This document shows positions 37,101 to 48,103 of a stretch of 64,000 nucleotides of DNA, one piece after another. The first letter of the stretch is position 1; every line of letters starts with the position of its first letter. Both the position numbers and the translations under genes were made by a program. The DNA comes from Crocodylus rhombifer (taxonomy: Eukaryota > Chordata > Crocodylia > Crocodylidae): NCBI GenBank assembly GCA_038503035.1, contig JAVSML010000027.1:1026365-1090364 (forward strand), in the 5' to 3' direction. The notes below the pieces were generated by a model, which ran no database searches, had not been told where the DNA came from, and saw only the letters and a list, made by a program, of their open reading frames with translations.

Positions 37101-37146
37101 TCCCTTCCAGCCCTAATGTCTATGAAATCTATGAAATCTATGAAAT
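34140..37146 (+). mobile_element. Best-preserved CR1 LINE (ORF2 and 3' end)
   Basis: A 3.0-kb plus-strand CR1 that starts just upstream of ORF2 and ends in the diagnostic repeat (TATGAAATC)n at about 37118-37146. ORF1 and the 5' UTR are absent. Divergence looks low relative to other copies, since two lesions account for the broken reading frame. It sits about 225 bp downstream of an older CR1 in the same orientation. CR1 elements move by target-primed reverse transcription in the nucleus and rarely make clear target duplications; none was seen. Confidence 0.93.
34263..37044 (+). pseudogene. CR1 ORF2: AP endonuclease and reverse transcriptase
   Basis: The endonuclease part shows 'NARSLGNKQDEL', 'ITETWW', 'GGGVAFYVKE', 'VGVYYRPP', 'MGDFNYPDISW' and 'GDSDHELITF', including the metal-binding Glu and the SDH triad residues. 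The RT part, 35485-37044 (519 codons from an internal Met), shows 'NVVPIFKKGRR', 'NYRPISLTSILGKI', 'QHGFVAGRSCLTNL', 'YLDFKKAFDLVSHDHL', 'SGVSQGSVLGPILFNIF' and 'KFANDTKLWG', then the usual C-terminal tail. Two lesions break the frame: a TGA at 34532-34534 and a one-base loss near 35430 leading to TAA at 35444-35446. The catalytic FADD box reads FAND, so even the intact RT frame would probably be inactive. Confidence 0.92.
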
Positions 37147-37149
37147 GTT

Positions 37150-37864
37150 TGTATAATAATTGATTTTTTTACTACTTTTATATTGTGTGATTACTGTTTT
37201 AGGCCTATATATGTAAGTTAGCATAAGTCATGTCAAATTTCCATCTTGTAATGTCAAGCCTCCATCTTATCCCTATGCCCGGTTGTGTAACCTATGACTC
37301 ATACTACCCTTCCTATGTAACTTGGTTCCTGAATGAATGGGGTTGAAGGAGGGTGCTTGAGAGACAATGGCAGTAGGTTTAAAAATAGCTCCTTCTAAAT
37401 GACTGAACCATCAACACAATACCTGGACCGATGATCCAGCCCTTGGAACCACCCTCAGCATTTAAGAAACAAAAGATGAGGCAACCCACCATTGTGCCAA
37501 GGCTGCACATACTCAGTAAGAATACTTGGAGCCCTCTGGAACAGGACTGACATTGCGTGGATAGGCCCACCCCATAGGAGATCAGAGTTAGTCTGCCCCA
37601 TAAAAAGGGGTAGTAAAGACTGACTCCTTGGGATGCCCTCTCCATCTAGACTAGCACCATACCACACCACCTATCCAACCAGAGGCCCTGCCAGTGACCC
37701 CCCTCTGGACAACACCTACTGGACAAAGAACCCTTTCCAGCCTGGATAGGTAGCTATCACCTCCACCCTCTCTTCAACCAAGGACTTGGACTCTGTTTCT
37801 CTTCCCTACCTGGACTCCAATCCTTCCACTGAGTCTCTTTCTCCTGCTGCCATTGTGAGTACTT

Positions 37865-37909
<45 letters not shown>

Positions 37910-38001
37910 CCAATAATTTCAAATTTCATGGGGCTGTGTAGTGTGTTTTCTGTTTAATAAAAATGTTATTTGGACCCCTGAGTTGGGTTTGTTTTACTAC
38001 A
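37150..38001 (+). mobile_element. LTR-like block (possible solo LTR)
   Basis: After the CR1 tail the sequence has the layout of a retroviral-type LTR. There is a TATA-like CATAAAAAGG at 37599-37608, an 'ATTGTGAGTAC' donor-like word near 37855, AATAAA at 37956-37961 followed by a GT-rich stretch, and a possible TG...CA frame from 37212 to 38001. 'Ccatcttgt' words near 37240 are common in such LTRs. No flanking duplication, primer-binding site or gag/pol was found, so this remains a guess. Confidence 0.4.
37871..37907. repeat. (GT)n microsatellite
   Basis: An uninterrupted dinucleotide run of about 37 bases inside the LTR-like block. Confidence 0.95.
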
Positions 38002-38406
38002 GTCCAGCCCTGCTCCAATCTCTGCTACTCGCCCCTCTAACTTTGGTCTCATTTCTCCCTCTCCTGCTTTCAGCTCACTGCCACCTCCAACACCTTTCCT
38101 GAGCTCTTTTCTGCCTGCAAACCCCCTGTTTCTTTGCCACTGTCGTATCCCCACTGCCTTTTCCCCTGAGATCCCAAGTTTCTGTCTCTTTCTTTCCTGG
38201 CTGTCTCCACCTTGCCACGAGGCTTTTTTCTCCTTGTACCAGTGACTTCAAGTAACCCTGGGGCCACTTGATCTTAATCAAACCCAAGCCTCAGTACCTC
38301 AGCCAGCTTTTCTCTAGTCCAATGGTTCTAATTCCAGTTCTGGCAACTTTCACTCCCTACACTTTAACTCCCTCTCTCTCATCTTAACCTTCCCCCAAGT
38401 ATCCCA
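38002..38406. repeat. Pyrimidine-rich tract ending at the gap
   Basis: Dominated by CT-rich words ('ctccctctcct', 'tctctttctttcct') on the plus strand. Its minus-strand open frames are composition artefacts. The low complexity may explain why assembly broke here. Confidence 0.7.
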
Positions 38407-38416
38407 NNNNNNNNNN
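38407..38416. other. Assembly gap, 10 N
   Basis: Ten N characters. The round length suggests a placeholder, so the true distance across it is unknown. Confidence 0.98.
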
Positions 38417-38700
38417 TATGTGTGTGAACTGGTGACTGTGTGTGTATATATATGTCATTGTGTGCATGATATACAAATTAGTGATCTGTGTATGTGTACT
38501 GAGTGTGCCGGTATAGACAATTGATTTTTGTCTAACTTTTGGGGTGTATAGTGTATGTGCTTGAATTCATTATAGGTATGCTTGTGCCTAGGCTAGTTTG
38601 GATGTGTATGTGCCTGAGTTGGTAGTGTGTGTGTGTGTGTGTGTATGCACCTGATTGATTTGTGTGCTTGTATATGTGCAATTGTGTCACACCCTCCTGT
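38417..38700. repeat. TG-rich degenerate simple repeat
   Basis: Many 'tgtgtgtatgtg' words with drift, and a clean (GT)n at about 38626-38644. It follows the gap and may be the far side of a collapsed repeat. Confidence 0.8.
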
Positions 38701-39773
38701 CTAACAGCACAATATTGAGATCTTGACAGTTGGCTTGACCCCACAGGGCAACAAGAGGACTGCTACTCCTCCTTTTGGATGTTCACTTGCACATAGTTAT
38801 TACTTAGAGTAGTTGAATCACTTAAAGTAACCTGTAATGTTTTGTATAGTATGTAATTAACTCATGGAACTCATTGCTGCAAGGTGTTTGGAGGCTGACT
38901 GTTCAAAATGGGACAGAACAAATTTCTGAAGAAAATTTCTAGGTATTCAACATGGTAGACAGGGGTGCAGCCACTGAATCAGAAATCAGACCCAAACCTC
39001 TAAATGCTTCAAGATGTAGTAAATGCTTCTTTTTTTTCTAAGAGGAATAACTAGATGCAAACACACTACCCAAGTGCCTGGCATATTATGTAGGCTCTTC
39101 ATTCATTTTTAGATATAATTCCAGATTGTAGCATTCATCTACATAGCTTTTTCCTGACTACCTGAGGCATCACTCCTTCTTTCATACACCATGAATAATA
39201 TTATTAAAAACAGGGAGGGTGCAACAAATGGTACTCAGACAAAACCTACAGGAATGGAGGGAAATTATTTCTCAGAGAAAAATATCTCACTTTGGAACTT
39301 CTTGCTGCATAAGGTCAGGAAAAAAATGTGTTCCTCTTGACCTTTTTTATTACAATGCAAGGGTCATCCACTCATAGCAATGTAATGACTTTTAGGAGAG
39401 TTTTTTCCCCCTGGAAGAAAAAGCCCTAAGGAATATGATGTTATGAAAATGGCGCACAAAACAGTTTTTTGCCAGAAAATGTATGATTTTAAATTCTTAG
39501 TTTTGTTCACTAAATATCTTAATGATTACTACCTTATAAATTTATAAATAGACGTGCCTCTTCTCCCTTAGAGTGGGGATTCAGGAAGCTGCTTTAAAGT
39601 GGTAGCTCCAGTCACTGAAGGATTCTAGCAGCAAGAGCAAAACCTTGGCTCACGTAGAATTGCTGCAACAATTCTACACCACCCTTCCTGCTAGTGTTTA
39701 ATGGAAGAGCTTGCTTATTCCTAGTTGATACCCATCTTATAAATTGGGCCCTTGGGGCTGTTGGCAACCATCT
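38701..39773. other. No gene seen
   Basis: Unique AT-rich sequence without recognised repeats. Confidence 0.55.
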
Positions 39774-39820
39774 TAAATTAGAGCAGCCTAAAGCAAACTG
39801 CCTAAGGCTGCTCTAATTTA
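39774..39820. repeat. Hairpin, 16-bp perfect arms
   Basis: TAAATTAGAGCAGCCT (39774-39789) is exactly complementary to 39805-39820 around a 15-base loop. The 'taattagagc' word recurs in a hairpin of the MITE at 11271-11612, hinting at a related element. Confidence 0.85.
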
Positions 39821-41824
39821 TACCAGGAACTGGTCTGGCACTGGGAATGTCCCAGGATTAGAGAAGAACAAAGCCACCTTTGTGCCATTGTCACCCTGCA
39901 TTGAGTGATGCACTGAGCACTCCACAATTACAGCTCAGGAGTCTGGGCAGTAGATAGCTAAAGAGATACCCAATATAATACATTAGTTAGGTCACTCTCT
40001 GTTTATTGCTGTTTTAACCAATAATTCAGCTGTAATAATACAGAAAAATTCCATGTGTCCTGGAAGCTTGAAATATTTGTCCTTCAGTGTGTTGCCTCAC
40101 AATTTGTCTGTGACAAAGTGTGGATCTCCTAGCATAAACAGACATTGTGTGTGTCATTAATTAATATTTTTCTATATTTTGCACAATATTTTCCCTATTT
40201 ACATATACGCTATGTTGGTCACAGATCTAGCAGGTATCTTTAGTGCCCTAAGAGAACAGAGCTAATATTTTGTTTCCACATGACTACAATAGACCTATTA
40301 AATTATTTTTAAAAGACAGTCAGAAATGGGTGGTATAGATCAGGGTGGGAGAATGAAGGCAACCTGTTTAATATTAAATGATACATATTAATATTTAATG
40401 GAGTAAAAGACACATCTTGGTTTGTGTTACTGCTTACAGGAAAATGGGCAGTGTTAATCTGCAGTGAATTATCTAGAGGATAGTCAAAGTGGTGAAAAGA
40501 ACAAAGCTGTGAAATGTTGCAGCTCAAATGTAACATGTACTAGGGAGACTCTTACTACATCCGGTAAAACAAATTACAGAGTTTCTTTAGACTAAAAGAA
40601 AACAAAATACAGGTAATCCAGAAAAAAAATTATTGTTTGAACTTTGTGATTAATGCTGCCACTTATTATGGTGACAGGACTGAAAAAAAGGGGAGAAACA
40701 GAACTCCTTTTAGACCTCTTTAGTTGAAAATGCCTACAGTTACAGGCTAAGAACTTTGATTACTTTGGCACCTTCAACTGATATTCAGACTGAAACAAAC
40801 TGAAATCAACAGAATAAACCTAAAGTCAGTCAGAATAAAGAAAACGAAAGCAAACAAGTTATAGTAGCATGAAGGTGTTAATGCAACCCAGTAAGACCAA
40901 GAACATTCTCAATGTAAGCAGCCACAAAGCACCCTACACATAGCTCTTTATGCCTACCGATTGCAGCACATATGGTCCTCTAGCAGAGGGTCTCAGAACA
41001 GCGGGTTAGTTTACATACCATATGTATGCAATTGGTAGGCACAACGGGGTTGCGTTAAGGTTATTGCATCTGCCCTAATTCAGAATTCCCTTGTATTTGT
41101 AGGTTTATGTCGGACAGTAATGTTATTTTAACAGCTTTTGTGTTAAATTTCACATGTTTTTTTAAACAACATTATAGCTTCCTTTATTTTCTTTTTATTA
41201 ATTTTGACTTTGTAATAGGGTCTCTAGAGATTTAAAATTGAAACACATTGTAGAATGGTGGTTGTTAGAACTTCCACATTCACAGCACTGATTATCAGCT
41301 AAAAAAACTTGCACTGTCTGATTATCGTATCTTTGTAACTGCTCTCAGTAACTATTTTATTTTTCCATTACTTTCCCCCTCCGTATGCATTCTGTTAAAT
41401 CATTTGTCCAATAATTCCTGTAAATAATTTTTGATCTGTAGCTCATTCAGGAGGCTGTAATATTCTAAATATAAGTTGTTTTGATTAGACCTCTTGGTAT
41501 AATACATGTTTCTACAACGCTTCTAAATTTATATAATTCACACAATTTCATATTGGAATAAGGGCAACCTTGTATGATGTACATTCTGAGGCTGTGAATA
41601 CTAATGCTGTAGGAAGGTTAAAGAAATGAAAAAAGATTTGTTTTCCTTTGATATGTTCTTGGGCTAAGTGATTTTGGCTAGCCAAGATTCAGTTATTGCT
41701 GAAAATACTCACAATTAAAAATTTGAAATTACTTTCCAATATTCTGAACTCTTAAGCTATATTTCATTATTTTGGTAAATATTCCTGCCATAGTACTCAC
41801 TTGTGAGAATTATTCAGGAAGACA
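39821..41824. other. No gene seen; part may be conserved
   Basis: Unique sequence. The stretch 41060-41500 has no repeat resemblance and many TAAT-type words; it is a weak candidate for conserved non-coding DNA. Confidence 0.4.
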
Positions 41825-42080
41825 GCGTGCATCTACATGAGATGCTAAATGTGCAGTAGACTAATTCTATGGCACAATAGCATGTTGTGGTAAAAACCAT
41901 GCTATTGTGCTAATGCACCGTAGAATTAGTTTACTGTATATTATCACCACTTAAAAGGCATGTGCTGGCACTACTGCACGGTAGTGCTAGTAGCTGTGCA
42001 TTTAGTTAGTACCTGTTATTACAAGTACTAAACTTAAAGTGCCATAACCACGGTACATTAATGCATGTGTAGACATTCCC
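41825..42080 (+). mobile_element. MITE-like element (family A) with long hairpin
   Basis: The ends are 'gcgtgcatctacatgagatg' and 'atgcatgtgtagacattccc', imperfect inverted repeats. Inside, CTAATTCTA (41861-41869) pairs with 41921-41929, and CACAATAGCATG (41873-41884) pairs with 41898-41909, making a near-continuous stem. The window start (1-90) is a reversed copy. Non-coding. Confidence 0.7.
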
Positions 42081-42196
42081 ACGGACCACAATATAGGTAT
42101 GGACATCATCTAAATAAATTGGTCTAAAACTTTGAAAAATGTTGTACAAGAATTTTTGCCATTTCACATAGTTTCAATTATAATGTATACAAATAT

Positions 42197-42236
42197 GAGG
42201 TCCCTTCCAGCCCCTAACAACTATGCAACTAGGAAA
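42197..42236 (+). repeat. CR1 3' tail fragment
   Basis: 'gaggtcccttccagcccc' and 'aacaactatgcaactagg' match the extreme 3' end of CR1. Only about 40 bp remain. Confidence 0.7.
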
Positions 42237-44340
42237 CAGGCTAGACAGGCCTTAGAGCCAATGTAATAGTAAGTTTTTGCTAACAATATATGTTATTTTT
42301 TTTTTTTATCCAGTGAAGCATTGGAGCATTATCAACCACCACACAGAGAGACAAGTAGCACTCTAATCTGCAGATTTCAAAGAAAGGCATACCTCAAATA
42401 ATAACTTGTATCAGTTACTGGAACAGTTTAGACATTGGTTTACCTCTAACTTCCTTGTGCCAGGATTAATTGTCTGGCAATTGCATCAATATGGTGAAAG
42501 CAACAGGGGAGGGCAGAGCACATTCATATAACACATTTCAAACATAGCTTAAACCGTCTTATAAATTACTTTTATGGTAGGCAAACAGTGGAAAATTATT
42601 ATACTTGCACTAAAAATTCATAGTTATTTCATCTTACTTCCAAAACCAGAGAATTCCTGCAAAGTTTAGAGCATGGCAATAGTTTACGGTTTAAAAAGCT
42701 AAAGTAAGAAGTAGCCAGACAGTGAAATTCCATCCCCTGCCATGACAAGCTAGAGAGCTACTGGAGTTGAGAAATATAGTGCAGGTGAAAAACATCCTGG
42801 AGAGCAGACTATAGTTTATGTGTATGTGGAAACCAATGGAACTTTATTGCTAATCTAGTCACATATCCCTTTGAGCCTCCAACCCATGCAAAGGAAGCCT
42901 TTCCTAGTGACATAATTTCTTGCAGTTTTACCTGGAGGAACTCAGATGGGATTTTTTTAAAATTATAGTGACAAAAGTAATTTATGAAAGGAACATTGAT
43001 GCACCTAGATGCTTTACATTAACGGTATTTTTAGGAGGTAAGTTGTAATTTCCTGTAAAACCTGACAAGGTGAGCTAGTCCTCATACAGTCTGTGAAAGA
43101 AGACTCCCAAGAGTAGGCAAAACATCTCAAAATGTCAATGAGTAATATGTTTTAAGTGTTAATGGGAGCATCTCTAAGGTGTTTTTAGCATGGAAAGCAA
43201 CAAGGTAAGGGTACTTTTGAACTCAAAGACTAAATTTAAAGTCTTATAAAATATTGGAGGCTACAAGGAATTGTGTTAGGTTTAAACCTGCTCCTCCAAA
43301 TTTATGAGAGTTTTGCCTTCCATTTCAATAGAAGTATGAGCAGCCCATAAATTCAACCCCAAAAAGTCAAATGTACCACTTTTAGTTGTTTCAGATGAAA
43401 GCATGAAATGCAGGAATAGATAATCCTTTCCCATAATATAACCCATAGTGAAGATAACAGAACTAAGAATGTTTCATGCACTGCTTATCAGGTAATAAAA
43501 TTCTTGGTTTGTAAAGCTAAATTTCCCTTTATTCCAAGTGCCATTTGAAGACATGTTACCACCATATGCATACAGACTTCCTTCCTGGTGTTTTCCCTAG
43601 ACTCTTTCCTCTTCCTTTCAGAATTACACAAGTTATTAGAAAGAACAAGGAAGAATCCATTGCATTTTGTATAAGTGGATTCAGGTTGTTCCTCAAAATA
43701 TTTCCTTGGGGTCCGATCCCCTGACACAGCAGTTCAGGGGGGATTTGGGCAAAGGCCTTGTTCTTTTAGATATGGCTTCAATAACGGAAGGGTGACCCTT
43801 TGGAGTTACATAAAGTTACAACCATAGAGGTAATTCCACAGGGAACTTCTGCAGGAAGTTGGGGGGCAAAAGGCTGAGATGTCCTCTCCAGCTAGGGATA
43901 GTCATTCAAAAAGCCTGAGCCTGAATGGATTCAATCTTTGCAGGTTAGTCTAACCTGGATAGGCTAAATCAGTTTTGTAACTAGACAGATATCCCAGAAA
44001 TGCAGACACATGCCTGCAGTGGCTCAGGCAGGAAGCCAGGGAGTGCAAGAGCAGCCCTCCCTGTCATGCACAGGGCTGAGCTGATGGGAAGTATGTCAGG
44101 ACTCTATAATTAGCCCAGCAAGGTATTGAGAATAGTGTTTATCACCCCATTAGGAAAACAACAGACGGACATTATCAGCTACCTGTTGATTTTGCCTATT
44201 GATTCTAACTGTTGATTTAGCATGGACCGTAGCCAGCATGTGGTCTGCTAATAATACACAGAGTTCCTTAGCAAGGCAGAAGGGAGGAGGGAAATTCTTG
44301 CTTAGCAAGGAGTGGTGAGGGGATGAGGGGGAGCAGCTTA
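42237..44340. other. No gene seen
   Basis: Unique AT-rich sequence, becoming G/C-richer after 43850. A repetitive-looking stretch at 43900-44080 ('agcctgagcctgaat', 'tctaacctggataggcta') was not assigned. Confidence 0.5.
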
Positions 44341-44646
44341 GCCAGGGAGCAGAGAGGAGGGGCCAGCCCTGCTGTGGAGCAGAGAGCCCCGCCCAGCCCA
44401 GAGAGCATGCTGGGATGCTGGGGGAGTCTGATTTATCTTAAACCAGCGAGGGGTTTGGGACAGACATTACATAAACTGGTTTGACCCAAATCAGTTAAGT
44501 CTGATACTACATCCAACCAAGTTTATCTCAAACCGGCTTCAGCTATTTTCAAACTAGTTTATGTGCAATGAACATCTGTTCTGCCACATGTTCAAACCAG
44601 TTTCTAATCACTTAAACCAATTATGCATAATGTCTGTCCCTAGCCT
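44341..44646 (-). mobile_element. TIR-like repeat (family C, copy 2)
   Basis: Reverse-complement partner of 31155-31459, alignable from 'aggctagggacagacatta' through 'cagcatcccagcatgctct' to 'tgctccctgg'. The core GGGACAGACATTA at about 44457 and TAATGTCTGTCCC ending at 44640 is a near-perfect inverted pair 185 bp apart. Confidence 0.7.
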
Positions 44647-47318
44647 CCTTCACTGATTCCAAGAAACAGAGAAGCATCCATTCCTTACTCTCACTCAGCA
44701 GAGTTAGTGCTCTTGAGCATTTTCACTTTCCAGATGCACATGTGGAAGAGAATCTTTAAAACATGGAACACAAGAAGTTCAGTATAGCCTTTTATTACCA
44801 ACCCTTCACTTGGTGTTACTGTTGCCTGTCCTCCCTCATAATGACTCCCCTTCTGCCCTTCTGCCCACTGGGATTCATTAAGCCAGACTGGCAAAGAGAT
44901 AGGTGTAAATCTGATGCACTGAAGTGTATTGATATGAAATGTTTACCCACAAAGAGAATTTCATGCCAGATTGTGGCTTTTGGATTATTTTAAAGAACTG
45001 AAGTATAGCCAGTCCCTGCCAAATGCAAGTTCTTGTTTAAAAAATGAAGTTGCTAATTCTTTTAGCAAATGTATCCTTCTAAATGAAAACTGGTGTTGCA
45101 TGACACTAAACAGAGAAACAATAACTATGATAAATACTCAGGTTGCATTTATTCTTCCCAGTTCAAGGGCCCTATTTTTAAAATAGAAAGTGTAATATTC
45201 ATGTTTCAAAACGCATGGATATTTACATGTGTATATGGCAGTGCAATCATTGCCATTGCAAAACAAATCAATTCATTTTTAGATACATAACTACCCGTTT
45301 CCTATAACAATCACAGATATTATCCATGGTACTTGGACCTGTAATGCTAAAAAAGGTGGCTATAACATCAACATTTTTAACTATTTTGTAACTGAATCCT
45401 TCTGCAAGAACATATATGTGACATATTTAGCCAGGCAGATGGATTATAGCTGTAGGAATCTGGCAGTGAGAGAAGAGGTTTCAGTTGGTTGGAAGATCTC
45501 TGTTCCTAGTGTCACAGAAAGATTTCAAAAGAGGAAATGAGACATTTTACATCAAGAAATGTACTGTAAAAAATAATGTACCATACAGCTTAGAAGCATC
45601 TTCGTATATATCATCACTAAAATTGATAAGGGAAATAGATTTGTTACAGTAACAATATTTTGCAGGGTTGCCTAAAATTAGTTAGGAAAGTCGACCATAT
45701 TATTCAGTTCTCAGTAGTTTTTTCTTACCCTTCTCTTCGTGCAGCTGTCTTCTCATTTTTAATGATTAGACAAGCCGTATTCAGTCAGGCTGTAAATGAA
45801 ACTTGGCAAAAAGTATCTTAATTTTGTCAGGATTGATTCAGTTGCCAATGTTTGTTCAAAATTATGTTTGAAATTCATACAAAGAGAAGGGTTCTGCACA
45901 AGACCCTCCACAGTACTTTAGCCCTAGGGTGGGTGGCCGAAGATAAACAGTGGGCCTCTATATGCTGCTCTGAATTGGCTGAGGTGGAGGGTCCCATGTG
46001 GATGGGCTTGGAGAGGGACCATCAGTTTCATTCTTATTCAGATCTCAGTAGCCCGGAAACATTGCACAGATTAGTACCCCTATAGGGTTTAGTGCACTGC
46101 AGCATTATAGGCTGCTTGTGAGTTCTAGTGGGAGTGAATTCACTCTGCTTTCCTGTCTCCTATGAATTACCCCATAGAAAACCCCATTATGTGGGACTGC
46201 ATGCACAGGAGTCAATTTCACCTAAGTTTATGTCCTGATCCAGAGGAGCATTGAAAGAAAAGTTCACTACATGCATCAGTGAAACATAAGTATGTGCTTA
46301 AAGTTCAGCATGAGCTTAATTTCTTTGCAAAATAGAGGTACTAAAGGGAGTTTACAAGTCAGAAATGAATGGTAATAGTGGATAAATACTGCAAAACAAT
46401 GTTCCCAAGTACAGAGCCATGGGAAAAAGTAGCTGTATTTTTTGGTAGTGATACTTGTTTTTAAGGAGTTTAGAGACATTTAAATCATAGAAGATGCACA
46501 GCAGGGCAGCCACAATGCCCAGGGAAATGCAGGCTTCTGCAGTGCTGATGGCAGCATAGCAATCAATGACTGCTGTGGCCATGGCTACTTTTGCTCTCCC
46601 TTGCCCCAAAAGTCAGAATCGGGGCTGCTGCCCCCATTGACCCTCTCAGTTATGCTACTGACTCACAGAAACAATTTTAAAAAATACAAAACTAAGTGTT
46701 GCATACAAAGGCAAAGTTCAAAATACCTTTGTATGTAATTATTTTTAAAATGTGTATCAGGTTGCTGCCTCAGGGCCTTTTGCACTATGCTTTTGCCCCT
46801 TCCACAAGCATCTCTCAGCTTCCTTTTAAACCTGCTGGGCTTTGCTACCTAGAGTGCCTCCCAGCCTGCCCCTGTCATGTACAATCTTTCCTCACATAAC
46901 ATAGGCAAACAAAAACCTTAGTGCATCAGATCTTGGGATGGGTCTCTTGTGGCCTCAGTCTTCCTTTCCCAGGCTTGCCCTACTCATAGCCCAGAAGCAC
47001 CCCTGCTGCTTCTCTTCCAGCTCCCCCACTGGTTCTGCCTGCTGGGATTTTTGTTTCCAACTGAGCCACATCTTCATTAACCTTCCCCAGCTCAGCCCTT
47101 CAGTCTAACTAGCTGCCTTCTGTTAAGGGGACAGTGCACCTTGTTATACCATGGTTAGTCTCTAGATATTACAACCATTTAGAATCAAAGTAGGGCACAG
47201 CACAACCCATGTTGGATAACATGTATTCTTTGTATGTGAAAGGAGGCTTGAGCATACGTAGTTAACAAAACAATGCTCCATGCAATCCTAAATAAATGGC
47301 ATTGGGTTATGCTTAGAT
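44647..47318. other. No gene seen
   Basis: Unique sequence with a possible family E repeat at 46490-46640. The open frames here (up to 85 codons) have no recognisable product. Confidence 0.5.
46490..46640 (-). repeat. Unidentified dispersed repeat (family E, copy 3)
   Basis: The reverse complement has 'gcaaaagtagccatggcc', then TGCTATGCTGCCATCAGCAC, resembling 6590-6680 and 20718-20800. Confidence 0.35.
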
Positions 47319-47400
47319 CAGTGGTTCTTAACTTTGTTGGACTCGAGGTATTGTTGTTAGACTTGAGGCACTCCTTGGAAAACTCCAGCTCTTAGCTGTC
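47319..47400 (+). repeat. hAT-like terminal fragment
   Basis: 'cagtggttcttaacttt' is a terminus typical of hAT-family repeats. No matching inverted end was seen nearby. Confidence 0.45.
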
Positions 47401-47938
47401 CTTAATTTGTTGACTACAGAAAAGAAATAGAGCAAATCTTCCATTGCAAAGAACTCAAGAAAGACTACAACAGGTCAGAATGGTTTAGGTCCTAGGGATT
47501 CCCACCTGAAATCTCTGGTGTCATTGCATACTTCATAGTAAGATGATGTCTTGGCCCGTGATTAGGTTTCCTAAGCACTATTGCCACAACAACAACAAAA
47601 AGTAGCAATAATAACTAAATTCGGGAGCTATTTCCTGCAGAAGGTGAGGACCTTGTTTATCCTGGTGCAGCTAGATAAAAACATATTATAGAAAAGCTCT
47701 GAAGAGCTCTCATACTAGCTTCATTGTCATCTAGGTCTAGTCAACAACTATATGACTACCTTCCAGGACTTACAGTGTAGAGCCTCAGAGCATCCAACAA
47801 TGGGTCACAGCACTGCACCTTATATAGCAGCCATAGTTTCTGACTCTCAGAACTCATTTCAGAACAGTTTCAGATACAAGCTTGGGTTTTACAAGCAAAA
47901 GCCCCACTCATACAGATGTCATTGCATTCATTGGACCA

Positions 47939-48103
47939 GATAATTCAGGAATGGGCAATTATTTCAGGTGGAGGGTCACTTACTGAGTTTTGGCAAACCA
48001 TTGAGGGCTGCATGACAGGCAGCCAGGGATAGTTAAATATTAATTTTGCAAATTTTTCAGGAGCCCCATGGGCCGCATTTTGCCCACCCCTGATGATAAT
48101 TCA
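47939..48103 (+). mobile_element. Short hAT-type element with direct-repeat flanks
   Basis: The body (about 47946-48094) begins 'caggaatgggcaa' and ends 'ttgcccacccctg', an imperfect inverted pair. GATAATTCA occurs on both sides, at 47939-47947 and 48095-48103, consistent with an 8-base target duplication plus one chance base. Non-coding, about 150 bp. Confidence 0.65.

Noticed and set aside
37966..38287. Basic minus-strand frames near the gap
   Set aside because: Lys/Arg/Gly-rich peptides are produced by the pyrimidine-rich tract read in reverse.
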